A stretch of DNA of 26,400 nucleotides from an uncultured Ruminococcus sp. (lineage in GTDB: Bacteria > Bacillota > Clostridia > Oscillospirales > Ruminococcaceae): positions 1-26,400 of the forward strand of contig CABQIF010000015.1 of assembly GCA_902464115.1 (NCBI GenBank), given 5' to 3'. Under the pieces are notes generated by a model, which saw only the letters and a program-made list of their open reading frames with translations, did not search any database and was not told where the DNA came from. How positions within the stretch are numbered: position 1 is the first letter of the stretch; each line of letters opens with the position of its first letter. A program made the position numbers and the translations under genes. This document shows positions 6,853 to 13,885 of this stretch, one piece after another.

Positions 6853-6904
6853 TTGACAAAATACCCCATTCGGGTATATAATCAAGATACCCCGATGGGG
6901 TATT
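6853..6904 (+). promoter_or_regulatory. Promoter with two CsoR-type G/C-box operators
   Basis: TTGACA (6853-6858) and TATAAT (6877-6882) are 18 bases apart. One dyad, ATACCCC-ATT-CGGGTAT, fills the spacer (6861-6877); a second, TACCCC-GAT-GGGGTA, covers the start site region (6889-6903). Such TACCC...GGGTA dyads are the known binding sites of CsoR-family repressors (copper, or persulfide for CstR). Repression by occlusion and release by metal is the expected mode. No csoR gene is in the window. Confidence 0.8.
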
Positions 6905-6938
6905 TATCGCACGGCAACACCGGAGAGGAAGGATTCAA

Positions 6939-7022
6939 TTGGGAACGTTTTTGGTCGGAGCAATCGTTGTGATCGTCTGAGCGGTTGTAGTGGTCTATAC
7001 CATACGCCACTGGGGAAAATAA
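6939..7022 (+). pseudogene. Tiny membrane-protein reading frame interrupted by an in-frame TGA
   Basis: A TTG at 6939 follows AGGAAGG at a 6-base spacing. It opens 13 hydrophobic codons (MGTFLVGAIVVIV), then TGA at 6978, then 14 further codons (AVVVVYTIRHWGK) to TAA at 7020. Ignoring the TGA, the product would be a single transmembrane helix with a basic tail, reminiscent of the N-terminus of FeoB-associated small membrane proteins but lacking their Cys cluster. It may be a decayed gene, a 13-residue peptide, or a recoded TGA. It lies between the CsoR-type promoter and the HMA gene, in the same transcript. Confidence 0.4.
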
Positions 7023-7047
7023 AGAAAAAAGAAAGCTGGGTTTTAAA

Positions 7048-7302
7048 ATGGTAAAAACAGTATTAAAGATTGATGGTATGATGTGCGGAATGTGCGAATC
7101 TCATATGAACAACTTGGTTCGCAATCTGTTTCAGGTAAAGAAAGTGACTTCTTCCGCAAAAGATGGCGAAACCGTCATCATCAGCGAACAGGAACTGGAT
7201 ATGCCAAAGCTGGAAACAGAAATTGCAGGGATCGGCTACAAGCTGCTTTCGCATACCAGTGAACCATACGTCAAGAAGGGTCTGTTCTCGTTCCATAAAT
7301 AA
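7048..7302 (+). CDS. Heavy-metal-associated (HMA) domain protein, copper-chaperone-like
   Basis: An 84-residue protein with one HMA fold. The metal site is MMCGMC (residues 11-16) after beta-1 (VLKIDGM), followed by a helix (ESHMNNLVRNLF). The downstream strand-helix pattern (ETVIISEQ, KLETEIAGIGYKL) is complete, and a basic 15-residue tail follows. CopZ-type proteins bind Cu(I) through the two Cys and hand it to P-type ATPases. The CsoR-type operators upstream support a copper role. No ATPase is adjacent: the next gene is a lipoprotein with its own promoter. The ribosome binding site is weak, so translation may be modest or coupled to the small frame upstream. Confidence 0.85.
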   Translation: MVKTVLKIDGMMCGMCESHMNNLVRNLFQVKKVTSSAKDGETVIISEQELDMPKLETEIAGIGYKLLSHTSEPYVKKGLFSFHK

Positions 7303-7373
7303 GGAAGGATTTGGAATATTGCTGAATAGATGCTCAGAAATTTGGTAATAATGACAAAAAATAATCCCCCCTC

Positions 7374-7402
7374 TTGCCCTTCGTATTCGAATCGGTTATA
7401 AT
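7374..7402 (+). promoter_or_regulatory. Sigma-A promoter of the lipoprotein gene
   Basis: TTGCCC (7374-7379) and TATAAT (7397-7402) are 17 bases apart, about 50 bases before the ATG at 7460. Confidence 0.7.
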
Positions 7403-7459
7403 AAAAGAAATGGAAAATCAATCCAAATGCGATTGATGATTTGAATGGGGGTATTTCAG

Positions 7460-8815
7460 ATGAGAAGAACAAGATTGATTTTGGGTGTATTATTGGCAGC
7501 AGCAGCCCTTGCTTGTACGGGTTGTGGAGAGGATGCAGATTCTACAGCAAATGTAGACTTAGAAACCATGACTTCAGAAGCAGAAACAACACCAGAGGAA
7601 GAGCCGGAAGTGATTGTAAAAACTTCGATTGTAACAGAAATCGTGGCGAAACCTGCAACCAAAACGGAAACGGTAGCCGATGCAACACCTGCCGCAACCG
7701 CAGCACCTGCTACGCCTGCTGCCAATCCAACAACAGGGGATATTTATACGGATGTTGTGGCACAATATCGGGTAGCCAGTGACAAAGAAGTTTATCCATA
7801 TTCTTATGCGATGGCAGATTTGAACTTGGATGGCTATCCAGAATTGATGGTTAAGACCGGAAACTGTGAAGCAAACTATGTCTATGAGATTTGGACAAAG
7901 GGAGCAGACGGAAAGGCTGTTAAGGCTGGAACAGCAATTGGCTCTCATGCAAGTCTATATTATAATAATCAAACAGGTTTGCTATATAGCAATATGTGCA
8001 TACAAGGTGTACAAGAAATTTTCAGTTATACAATGGTATCTGGTACATTACAGGAAACATTGCTTTGCGATTGGCTATTGCGTGATACTGATTATTTCCG
8101 ACAGAATGACTATTATCATTTGACCAGAATGGATCATGTATTTCGGTTGGTAGAAAATGATATTGATGACTACGTTTTCCAAAATAGTGCGTTGCAGGGC
8201 GGAGACGAAAGTCCAATGACCATTGAAGAATATGCAGCCCATGTAAACGGAACAAGCTCCAATCAAAATCAACCTGAAGAAGACAAGCACTTGGTAACCG
8301 ATGCCCCCAAGCAGCCGGAAACCACACCGCCGGCAGCCGCTCTTTCCGAAGATTCCTTGAAAGAGCAGGTTCTCTCGAAGTGTGGGAATAGTCCGCTGGA
8401 TTGGTGCTATGACGATTTCGACGGCGACGGCAACAAAGAGGCGTTCGCAATGGCATATCAGGATGATGGAATGGGTGGTCATAAGATTCTGGGCTTGTTC
8501 TATATTGATGCACAGGGCAACATCACCGATTTGGGCACAAATTTCTGGGGTGGTCGTGGACAATGCAGAGTCGTTGCCTATAACAGCAGTAAGAAATTTT
8601 TCGTGATGAATACGGATAATGGCGGTTCAGGAGTCACCACGTATCTGTACAGCGTCACGAATGGCAGTTGTTATGCTTCCAGTCTGTCCGGCTCTCTGCA
8701 TGGCTTCCAGGTGGATGAGAATGGGGCATATACCTTTGAAGATGGTTCAGCTGCCCATGAACGTCCACAGATTCGCCTGAACTACGACGAAAGCACCGGC
8801 GATTTCTATCAGTAA
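7460..8815 (+). CDS. Exported lipoprotein with FG-GAP-like acidic loops
   Basis: A 451-residue protein of unknown function. The N-terminus is a lipoprotein signal (MRRTRLILGVLL, then ALACTGCG); Cys19 or Cys22 would be lipidated. A Thr/Ala/Pro/Glu-rich linker follows (about 25-95). Two segments contain Asp-rich loops typical of FG-GAP/VCBS-like or calcium-binding structures: ADLNLDGYPELMVK near residue 118 and DDFDGDGNKEAFAM near 316. They begin two similar halves joined by a second Pro-rich linker (about 270-295), suggesting an internal duplication. The ATG at 7460 is placed eight bases after GGGGG; an in-frame ATG at 7445 would lack a site. A surface-binding role is possible but unproven. 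Confidence 0.8.
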   Translation: MRRTRLILGVLLAAAALACTGCGEDADSTANVDLETMTSEAETTPEEEPEVIVKTSIVTEIVAKPATKTETVADATPAATAAPATPAANPTTGDIYTDVVAQYRVASDKEVYPYSYAMADLNLDGYPELMVKTGNCEANYVYEIWTKGADGKAVKAGTAIGSHASLYYNNQTGLLYSNMCIQGVQEIFSYTMVSGTLQETLLCDWLLRDTDYFRQNDYYHLTRMDHVFRLVENDIDDYVFQNSALQGGDESPMTIEEYAAHVNGTSSNQNQPEEDKHLVTDAPKQPETTPPAAALSEDSLKEQVLSKCGNSPLDWCYDDFDGDGNKEAFAMAYQDDGMGGHKILGLFYIDAQGNITDLGTNFWGGRGQCRVVAYNSSKKFFVMNTDNGGSGVTTYLYSVTNGSCYASSLSGSLHGFQVDENGAYTFEDGSAAHERPQIRLNYDESTGDFYQ

Positions 8816-8840
8816 GCACATAATTTCATCAGAAACAGAA

Positions 8841-8875
8841 AACGCTCCGGCAAGGTTTTTCCCTGTCGGAGCGTT
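8841..8875. terminator. Hairpin between convergent lipoprotein and coaX genes
   Basis: AACGCTCCG pairs with CGGAGCGTT, with GCA/TGT extending it around a T-rich loop. The following T tract is poor on either strand, but the position between two converging genes supports termination for both. Confidence 0.65.
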
Positions 8876-8904
8876 ACTTGTATTGTATTATAAAAGATGA
8901 AAAG

Positions 8905-9669
8905 TTATTGATTTCGATGATAAAGAATCATCAGCCCTTTTAATAAGAGATCATCATCTAAAATCATCGGATGTTTACAAAGCGGAACAATGACCGTCGC
9001 AAGTCCGCCCGTTGCAACCACTGTACAGGGTTCGCCAAGCTCTGCTTGAATGCGGTCGATCAGACCATCTAAGGAACAAGCCGTTCCAAACAGCAGACCG
9101 CTTTTCATACAATCAATGGTGTTTTTTCCAATGACATGCTTTGGCGGTTCGAGTGCGATTTTCGGAAGCTGTGCCGTGCGGGCAATGAGAGAATCATGTG
9201 AAACGCCAACACCAGGCATAATGATTCCGCCAAGATATTGTTTTTTTTGATTGATAACAGAAAGCGTGGTTGCTGTTCCCATATCAATGATGATCAGCGG
9301 CAGGGAATATTCCTGAATGCCAGCAACTGCTCCGACTACCAAATCACTGCCCAACTGTGCCGGATTGTTGATAACAATACTCAGACCAGTTTTCATGCCC
9401 GGTTCTACAACGGTTACAGAAACATTTAAGTATTTTTGCACCGCTCTTTGAAATGTGTTGGTCACAGAAGGAACGACAGAAGAGAGAATTGCTCCCTGTA
9501 CTTCCTTTGGGTCAATGTTGTGAACATCCAATGCCGTTTTGACATCTGAAGCATATTCCAAGTCTGTGGCTGCCTGATTGGTGGAGATGCGTTCAATAAA
9601 GAGAATTGTTTCTCCCTCAAAACCGCCCAGTACAATATTTGTATTTCCAATATCAATCGCAAGAATCAT
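8905..9669 (-). CDS. coaX: Type III pantothenate kinase CoaX
   Basis: Phosphorylates pantothenate with ATP, the first step of coenzyme A synthesis; type III enzymes are not inhibited by CoA. The 254-residue protein has the ASKHA nucleotide-binding start (AIDIGNTN, residues 4-11), a PAQLGSDLVVGAVAG segment with the catalytic Asp, MGTATTLSVI, GGIIMPGVGVS and a C-terminal ATGGLATVI. Length is normal. Start ATG at 9669 has GAGGAAC upstream. It lies 24 bases after the S-component gene and is likely cotranscribed with it; coaBC, for later steps, is divergent next door. Confidence 0.95.
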   Translation of the reverse strand: MILAIDIGNTNIVLGGFEGETILFIERISTNQAATDLEYASDVKTALDVHNIDPKEVQGAILSSVVPSVTNTFQRAVQKYLNVSVTVVEPGMKTGLSIVINNPAQLGSDLVVGAVAGIQEYSLPLIIIDMGTATTLSVINQKKQYLGGIIMPGVGVSHDSLIARTAQLPKIALEPPKHVIGKNTIDCMKSGLLFGTACSLDGLIDRIQAELGEPCTVVATGGLATVIVPLCKHPMILDDDLLLKGLMILYHRNQ

Positions 9670-9693
9670 TCCGCATGTTCCTCATTTCTGCTT

Positions 9694-10332
9694 TTATTCT
9701 GCTGCAACCAATTTTGCTTTTGGAGCAGGAACTAATTTTGCCTTTGTCAAAGCTGCCCCGACTGCACCCGTAACTAAAGTGGAAGAAACCCATTCTGCAA
9801 TGGCATTTATGCCGACAAAGGCACAAACGAACAGAAAGACATTTTTTCCTGGTGCAAGTGTTTCCCGATAGGACAAGATGACATCCGTTTTCCCGAATAA
9901 CAGAATCAGACTGCTCATATAGAACAACGTATTCAGGAAAGCAGCAAAAAATCCGGTTACCGCACAGTTTGCAATAGCACTTGTGCAGTGCTTCCGCATG
10001 GCATTGGAGAGAAATCCAATGAGCAGACCGTCCAGCATTCTTGGCACAAAGCATTGAAAAACGGTCAGGATCGGACTGATTCCAAACAGTGTCGTTCCCA
10101 GTACGCTGCCGCCAAAGCATTGTAAGAAGCTGGTCAATCCAAAAATACCGCCGGCAACGATGCCGCCTACTGGGCCAAGAGCAATTGCTGCAATTGCAAC
10201 TGGAATGGTGTTGAATGTAATGGCCAAAGGTCCAATATTCAAATATCCCAGCGGTGTGTAGGCGAGGATGACGAGGACTGCTGCCATTAAGCCCAGCAGT
10301 ACCATGGATTTGATGTTTTTCTGTGATTTCAT
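9694..10332 (-). CDS. ECF transporter S component, probably for pantothenate
   Basis: A 212-residue integral membrane protein with about six hydrophobic segments, typical of substrate-binding S components that plug into a shared EcfT-EcfA module. Segments such as GPLAITFNTIPVAIAAIALG and GPVGGIVAGGIFGLTSFL match that family. Pairing with coaX in one transcript, opposite coaBC, points to pantothenate (PanT-like) as the substrate; this rests on context, not on binding residues. The ATG at 10332 follows AAGGAGG. The C-terminus carries a short Lys/Ala/Pro tail (KAKLVPAPKAKLVAAE) with an internal repeat. No ecfT or ecfA is in the window. Confidence 0.85.
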   Translation of the reverse strand: MKSQKNIKSMVLLGLMAAVLVILAYTPLGYLNIGPLAITFNTIPVAIAAIALGPVGGIVAGGIFGLTSFLQCFGGSVLGTTLFGISPILTVFQCFVPRMLDGLLIGFLSNAMRKHCTSAIANCAVTGFFAAFLNTLFYMSSLILLFGKTDVILSYRETLAPGKNVFLFVCAFVGINAIAEWVSSTLVTGAVGAALTKAKLVPAPKAKLVAAE

Positions 10333-10354
10333 GCAGAAACCTCCTTGTTATTAT

Positions 10355-10368
10355 TCCCGAAATCGGGA
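10355..10368. promoter_or_regulatory. Perfect dyad in the panT-like leader
   Basis: TCCCGAAATCGGGA is a 14-base perfect palindrome, 22 bases before the ATG at 10332 and upstream of its ribosome binding site. It could be an operator or a small hairpin. No known regulator is assigned. Confidence 0.35.
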
Positions 10369-10387
10369 TACAATACAATACAGGTGC

Positions 10388-10396
10388 AGTATATCA
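10388..10396 (-). promoter_or_regulatory. Extended -10 promoter of the panT-like/coaX transcript
   Basis: On the minus strand TGATATACT is an extended -10 element about 56 bases before the ATG. No good -35 is seen. Confidence 0.4.
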
Positions 10397-10437
10397 TATT
10401 TTTTTCAAATTTTATATATCTTTTTCTGAATTTTTTG

Positions 10438-10446
10438 TGTTATACT
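10438..10446 (+). promoter_or_regulatory. Extended -10 promoter of coaBC
   Basis: TGTTATACT is an extended -10 element, diverging from the one at 10388-10396. The -35 region is A/T-rich without a clear hexamer. The predicted leader is about 60 bases. Confidence 0.5.
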
Positions 10447-10513
10447 AGGCACAACCCACCGGATGGAAAACGCATCAAATCCGGTGAAATGGAAACCGAC
10501 AGGAGGAACGCCC

Positions 10514-11707
10514 ATGTTAACAGGAAAGACCGTTGTGCTTGCCGTGACTGGCAGCATTGCTGCTTATAAAATCGCCAACCTTGCCCGCATGCTGAAAAAA
10601 CTGCATGCAGATGTACAGATTTTGATGACGCAAAACGCCACAAATTTCATCAATCCGATCACACTGGAAACGCTGACGAATCAGAAGTGTTTGATTGATA
10701 CATTTGACCGGAATTTTCAATACAGTGTAGAACATGTTGCCCTTGCGAAACGGGCAGATGTGGTTCTGGTTGCCCCGGCATCTGCAAACGTCATCGGAAA
10801 GCTGGCAAATGGCATTGCAGACGATATGCTAACGACAACCATTCTGGCGTGTCCGTGTAAAAAGTGGATTTCTCCGGCGATGAATCACAACATGTATCAC
10901 AACCCGATCGTGCAGGACAACATTCAAAAGCTGGAGCGGTTCGGCTATGGCATCATTCCGCCAGCAACGGGAATGCTGGCAAATGGTGATACTGGGGACG
11001 GCAGAATGCCGGAAGAAACGGTATTGCTGGAATATCTTTTGCGAGAGATTGCCTATCCAAAAGACCTTGCCGGAAAGAAGTTTCTGATTTCTGCCGGAGC
11101 AACGCAGGAAGCGTTAGACCCTGTGCGGTTCTTGACGAATCATTCTTCTGGAAAGATGGGCTGTGCATTGGCACGGGCAGCCATGCAGCGAGGAGCAGAA
11201 GTGACATTGGTTGCAGCTCACATGGAAGTTGCACCGCCGCCGTTTGTAAAAGTTGTTCGGGTGACATCCGCAGCAGACATGGCAGAAGCGATTTTACCCG
11301 TTGCAGCGGAATATGACTGCATCATCAAGGCAGCAGCTGTTTCCGATTATACACCGGTTTCCACCTCCACGGAGAAAATCAAGAAAGCAGATGGAACATT
11401 GACAGTTTCGTTCCAGCGGACAACGGACATCCTAAAGACACTGGGCGAACACAAGCCGGAACATTTGTTTTTATGTGGATTTTCGATGGAAACCGAAAAC
11501 GTTGTAGAAAATTCTCGGAAGAAACTGCAATCCAAGCACTGTGATATGATTTGTGCGAACAGCCTGCGAAGAGCAGGGGCTGGATTTGGCGGCGATACGA
11601 ATATTATTACGATTCTGACAGCAGAACGGGAAATTGAACTGGAACAAATGACAAAAGACGAAGCTGCCCACCGCATTTTAGATACCATACTGGAAAGCGG
11701 ACTTTGA
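10514..11707 (+). CDS. coaBC: Bifunctional CoaBC: phosphopantothenoylcysteine synthetase/decarboxylase
   Basis: Joins cysteine to 4'-phosphopantothenate (CoaB) and decarboxylates the product (CoaC, FMN-dependent). The 397-residue protein has the CoaC flavoprotein domain first (AVTGSIAAYK, the His motif VEHVALAK, PASANVIGK, PAMNHNMYHNP) and CoaB second (ISAGATQEALDPVRF, TNHSSGKMG, AAAVSDYTP, EKIKK). The ATG at 10514 follows AGGAGGAACGCCC; an upstream ATG at 10463 lacks a site. The substrate-clamp motif is LANGDTGDGRM: Asn157 stands where the E. coli enzyme has the catalytic Cys158 (LACGD...). If correct, the reduction step of decarboxylation must work differently or poorly. Whether close relatives share this is unknown to me. 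Confidence 0.93.
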   Translation: MLTGKTVVLAVTGSIAAYKIANLARMLKKLHADVQILMTQNATNFINPITLETLTNQKCLIDTFDRNFQYSVEHVALAKRADVVLVAPASANVIGKLANGIADDMLTTTILACPCKKWISPAMNHNMYHNPIVQDNIQKLERFGYGIIPPATGMLANGDTGDGRMPEETVLLEYLLREIAYPKDLAGKKFLISAGATQEALDPVRFLTNHSSGKMGCALARAAMQRGAEVTLVAAHMEVAPPPFVKVVRVTSAADMAEAILPVAAEYDCIIKAAAVSDYTPVSTSTEKIKKADGTLTVSFQRTTDILKTLGEHKPEHLFLCGFSMETENVVENSRKKLQSKHCDMICANSLRRAGAGFGGDTNIITILTAEREIELEQMTKDEAAHRILDTILESGL

Positions 11708-11767
11708 TTGTGTAATTTTTGCAATTCGTCCATTTTGGTTCAGGATTTGAAACTTTTAGAAAACCAC

Positions 11768-11796
11768 TTGTCAACCGGAAAAAAATGTTGTATAAT
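11768..11796 (+). promoter_or_regulatory. Sigma-A promoter of glyA
   Basis: TTGTCA (11768-11773) and TATAAT (11791-11796) are 17 bases apart; the ATG is 53 bases downstream. No riboswitch-like structure was recognised in the short leader. Confidence 0.75.
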
Positions 11797-11849
11797 GAAA
11801 TTGGTCACAGTTCGTGCGATCAATTTAGAAAAAATGGAGGATTCCCACT

Positions 11850-13100
11850 ATGTATCAGGATATGATGGATACCATCGGATTCGTTGGAAAGTACGATCCG
11901 GAAGTAAGTGCAGCAATGGAAAAAGAACTGGCAAGACAGAGAAGAAATCTCGAACTGATTGCCAGTGAAAATATTGTTTCTCCAGCTGTTATGGCAGCAA
12001 TGGGTTCGGTTCTCACCAATAAGTATGCAGAAGGTCTGCCGCACAAGCGGTACTACGGCGGATGCGAATATGTTGACGTTGTAGAAGAAATTGCCATTGA
12101 CCGTGCAAAGAAGCTGTTCGGTGCAAAGTTTGCAAACGTACAGCCGCACTCTGGTGCACAGGCAAACACTGCTGTATATTTTGCGCTGTTGCAGCCAGGT
12201 GATACCGTACTGGGCATGAGTCTGGCACACGGCGGACATCTGACACACGGTTCTCCGGTCAATATTTCCGGTAAGTATTTCAACTTCGTTTCCTATGGTC
12301 TGGGCGATGATGAAACCATTGACTATGACAAGGTAGCCGCTCTGGCAAAGGAACACAAGCCGAAGATGATTGTTGCAGGTGCAAGTGCATATCCAAGAAT
12401 CATTGACTTCCCGAAGCTGGCAGAAATTGCAAAGTCTGTTGGAGCATATCTGATGGTTGACATGGCACACATTGCCGGTCTGGTTGCAGCAGGTGTGCAT
12501 CCATCTCCAGTTCCGTATGCAGACATTACCACCACCACCACACACAAGACCTTGCGTGGTCCTCGTGGCGGTCTGATCCTCTGCAATGATGAAGAACTGG
12601 CAAAGAAAATCAACAAGGCTGTTTTCCCGGGCACACAGGGTGGGCCATTGATGCATGTGATCGCTGGTAAGGCTGTTTGCTTCGGCGAAGCCATGAAGCC
12701 GGAATTCCAGGAATACGGCAAGCACATTGTAGAAAATGCACAGGCACTGGCAAAGGGTCTGGTACAGCGTGGATTCAATCTGGTTTCTGGCGGTACAGAC
12801 AATCATCTGATGCTGGTAGACCTGCGTCCATTCTCCATTACGGGGAAGGAACTGGAACGCCGTCTGGATGAAGTTTATATCACAGTCAACAAGAATGCGA
12901 TCCCGAACGATCCGGAAAAGCCGTTTGTAACTTCTGGTATTCGAGTTGGAACACCGGCTGTTACGACACGTGGTCTGGGTGTTGCTGAAATGGATCAGAT
13001 TGCAGAATGCATGTATCTGACTGCAACACAGTTCGATAAGGCAGATGAAATTCGGGAAATGGTAACAGCAATCTGCAAGCAGTATCCGCTCTACGAATAA
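11850..13100 (+). CDS. glyA: Serine hydroxymethyltransferase GlyA
   Basis: PLP enzyme interconverting serine and glycine and charging tetrahydrofolate with a one-carbon unit, in the cytoplasm. The 416-residue length is normal. Visible signatures are LIASENIVSPAVMAAMGS, KRYYGGCEYVD, VQPHSGAQANTAVYFALLQP, the PLP Lys about residue 233 in TTTTHKTLRGPRGG, and GTPAVTTRG near the C-terminus. The ATG at 11850 has TGGAGG at a 7-base spacing. Codon choice appears more biased toward CTG, GCA and AAG than in its neighbours, as expected for a highly expressed gene. It has its own promoter and is followed by a long hairpin. Confidence 0.98.
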   Translation: MYQDMMDTIGFVGKYDPEVSAAMEKELARQRRNLELIASENIVSPAVMAAMGSVLTNKYAEGLPHKRYYGGCEYVDVVEEIAIDRAKKLFGAKFANVQPHSGAQANTAVYFALLQPGDTVLGMSLAHGGHLTHGSPVNISGKYFNFVSYGLGDDETIDYDKVAALAKEHKPKMIVAGASAYPRIIDFPKLAEIAKSVGAYLMVDMAHIAGLVAAGVHPSPVPYADITTTTTHKTLRGPRGGLILCNDEELAKKINKAVFPGTQGGPLMHVIAGKAVCFGEAMKPEFQEYGKHIVENAQALAKGLVQRGFNLVSGGTDNHLMLVDLRPFSITGKELERRLDEVYITVNKNAIPNDPEKPFVTSGIRVGTPAVTTRGLGVAEMDQIAECMYLTATQFDKADEIREMVTAICKQYPLYE

Positions 13101-13135
13101 CCTACTTTTCTTTTTGCTGAAAAAAGAAAAGTAGG
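13101..13135. terminator. Perfect 15-bp hairpin directly after glyA
   Basis: The arms 13101-13115 and 13121-13135 (CCTACTTTTC.../...GAAAAGTAGG) pair perfectly around five bases. It begins at the base after the glyA stop. No T tract follows on the plus strand, so it may stabilise the 3' end instead of terminating. Its right arm is part of the repeated unit 13111-13173. Confidence 0.55.
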
Positions 13136-13173
13136 CAAAAGAAAAAAGAATTGCCGTTCGGCAGGGAAAGCGT
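13111..13173 (+). repeat. 63-bp intergenic repeat, copy 1
   Basis: Nearly identical to 13197-13259, differing by two balancing one-base insertions/deletions and one substitution. It comprises a purine-rich half (AGAAAAGTAGGCAAAAG...) and a G/C-richer tail (TTGCCGTTCGGCAGGGAAAG). The 306-base gap 13101-13406 holds these copies, two hairpins and no supportable gene. Confidence 0.85.
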
Positions 13174-13196
13174 GGAGTCATCTTTTTCATTTGATT

Positions 13197-13259
13197 TTTT
13201 TGCTAAAAAAGAAAAGTAGGCAAAAGAAAAAAGAGATTGCCATTCGGCAGGGAAAGCGT
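13197..13259 (+). repeat. 63-bp intergenic repeat, copy 2
   Basis: Second copy, offset 86 bases from the first. It is followed at 13275-13288 by a related short palindrome, TTGCCGTTCAGCAA, that resembles the tail of the unit. Confidence 0.85.
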
Positions 13260-13325
13260 ATGATTATGTTTCAGTTGCCGTTCAGCAACCGTTTGAATTC
13301 TTACAATTGAATGATTTTGCAAAGC

Positions 13326-13351
13326 GACTTTTGATGATGCAATCAAAAGTC
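13326..13351. other. Perfect 10-bp hairpin upstream of the acetyltransferase operon
   Basis: GACTTTTGAT pairs with ATCAAAAGTC around six bases; AAAG/CTTT extend the stem past one mismatch. TTTGTGTTTTTGC follows, so it might terminate read-through from glyA. No clear promoter is visible between it and the next gene. Confidence 0.5.
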
Positions 13352-13406
13352 ACTTTGTGTTTTTGCACACGAAACGAAAAGAAACGTGGAATCGGAGGTG
13401 TTCAGC

Positions 13407-13865
13407 GTGGCAATTCACTATCAGAAACTGACAGAAACCGAGCTGCCAACTTTTATTGATATGCGGATTCAGCAGCTGCGGGAAGAAGGAGCAACAGAAG
13501 ACATTGACTTAAAGCCAGCCCTTTTTGATTATTATCGCCGGCATCTGACAGACGGAACATTTATTTCGTGGCTCGCTTTAGATGGTGCAACGATTATCGG
13601 AACAAGTGGAATGTCTTTTGTTGAGAAACCGCCGTATTTTGGCTGCCCAAGCGGAAAAATCGGGCTGCTTTCCAGTATGTTTACCCATCCGAACTATCGC
13701 CGACAGGGCATTGCCAAAAAGTTGCTGTCCCTAGTGGTTGCAGAGGCGAAAGCATACGGTTGCGGAACGGTGCAGATTACAGCATCTGATATGGGTGTGT
13801 TGCTGTATACCGATTTTGGCTTTCAGAAAAACAAGAATTTTATGCAGCTGAAATTGACTGATTAA
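13407..13865 (+). CDS. GNAT-family N-acetyltransferase
   Basis: A 152-residue GNAT protein, expected to move an acetyl group from acetyl-CoA to an amine. Motif A is visible: SSMFTHPNYRRQGIAKKLLS with the R-R-Q-G-I-A pyrophosphate loop (about 96-115), and motif B ends in LYTDFGFQK. The substrate cannot be inferred. The GTG at 13407 lies six bases after CGGAGGTG; an earlier in-frame GTG at 13386 has no site. It heads a plus-strand run, 20 bases before the next acetyltransferase gene. Confidence 0.88.
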   Translation: MAIHYQKLTETELPTFIDMRIQQLREEGATEDIDLKPALFDYYRRHLTDGTFISWLALDGATIIGTSGMSFVEKPPYFGCPSGKIGLLSSMFTHPNYRRQGIAKKLLSLVVAEAKAYGCGTVQITASDMGVLLYTDFGFQKNKNFMQLKLTD

Positions 13866-13885
13866 ATCCCTAGAAAGGAACTTTC

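Noticed and set aside
6978..7015. Firm claim of a selenocysteine codon at the TGA
   Set aside because: The downstream hairpin is short and lacks a clear bacterial SECIS pattern, and no selenocysteine genes are visible in the window; it is kept only as one option.
10333..10513. A riboswitch controlling the pantothenate genes
   Set aside because: Only a 14-base palindrome and A/T-rich divergent promoters are present; nothing as long or structured as a known riboswitch was seen.
11820..13190. A 456-codon open frame on the minus strand opposite glyA
   Set aside because: It has no ribosome binding site, is Cys/His/Asn-rich without a recognisable family, and lies exactly opposite a strongly conserved, codon-biased gene. 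It reflects the codon use of glyA.
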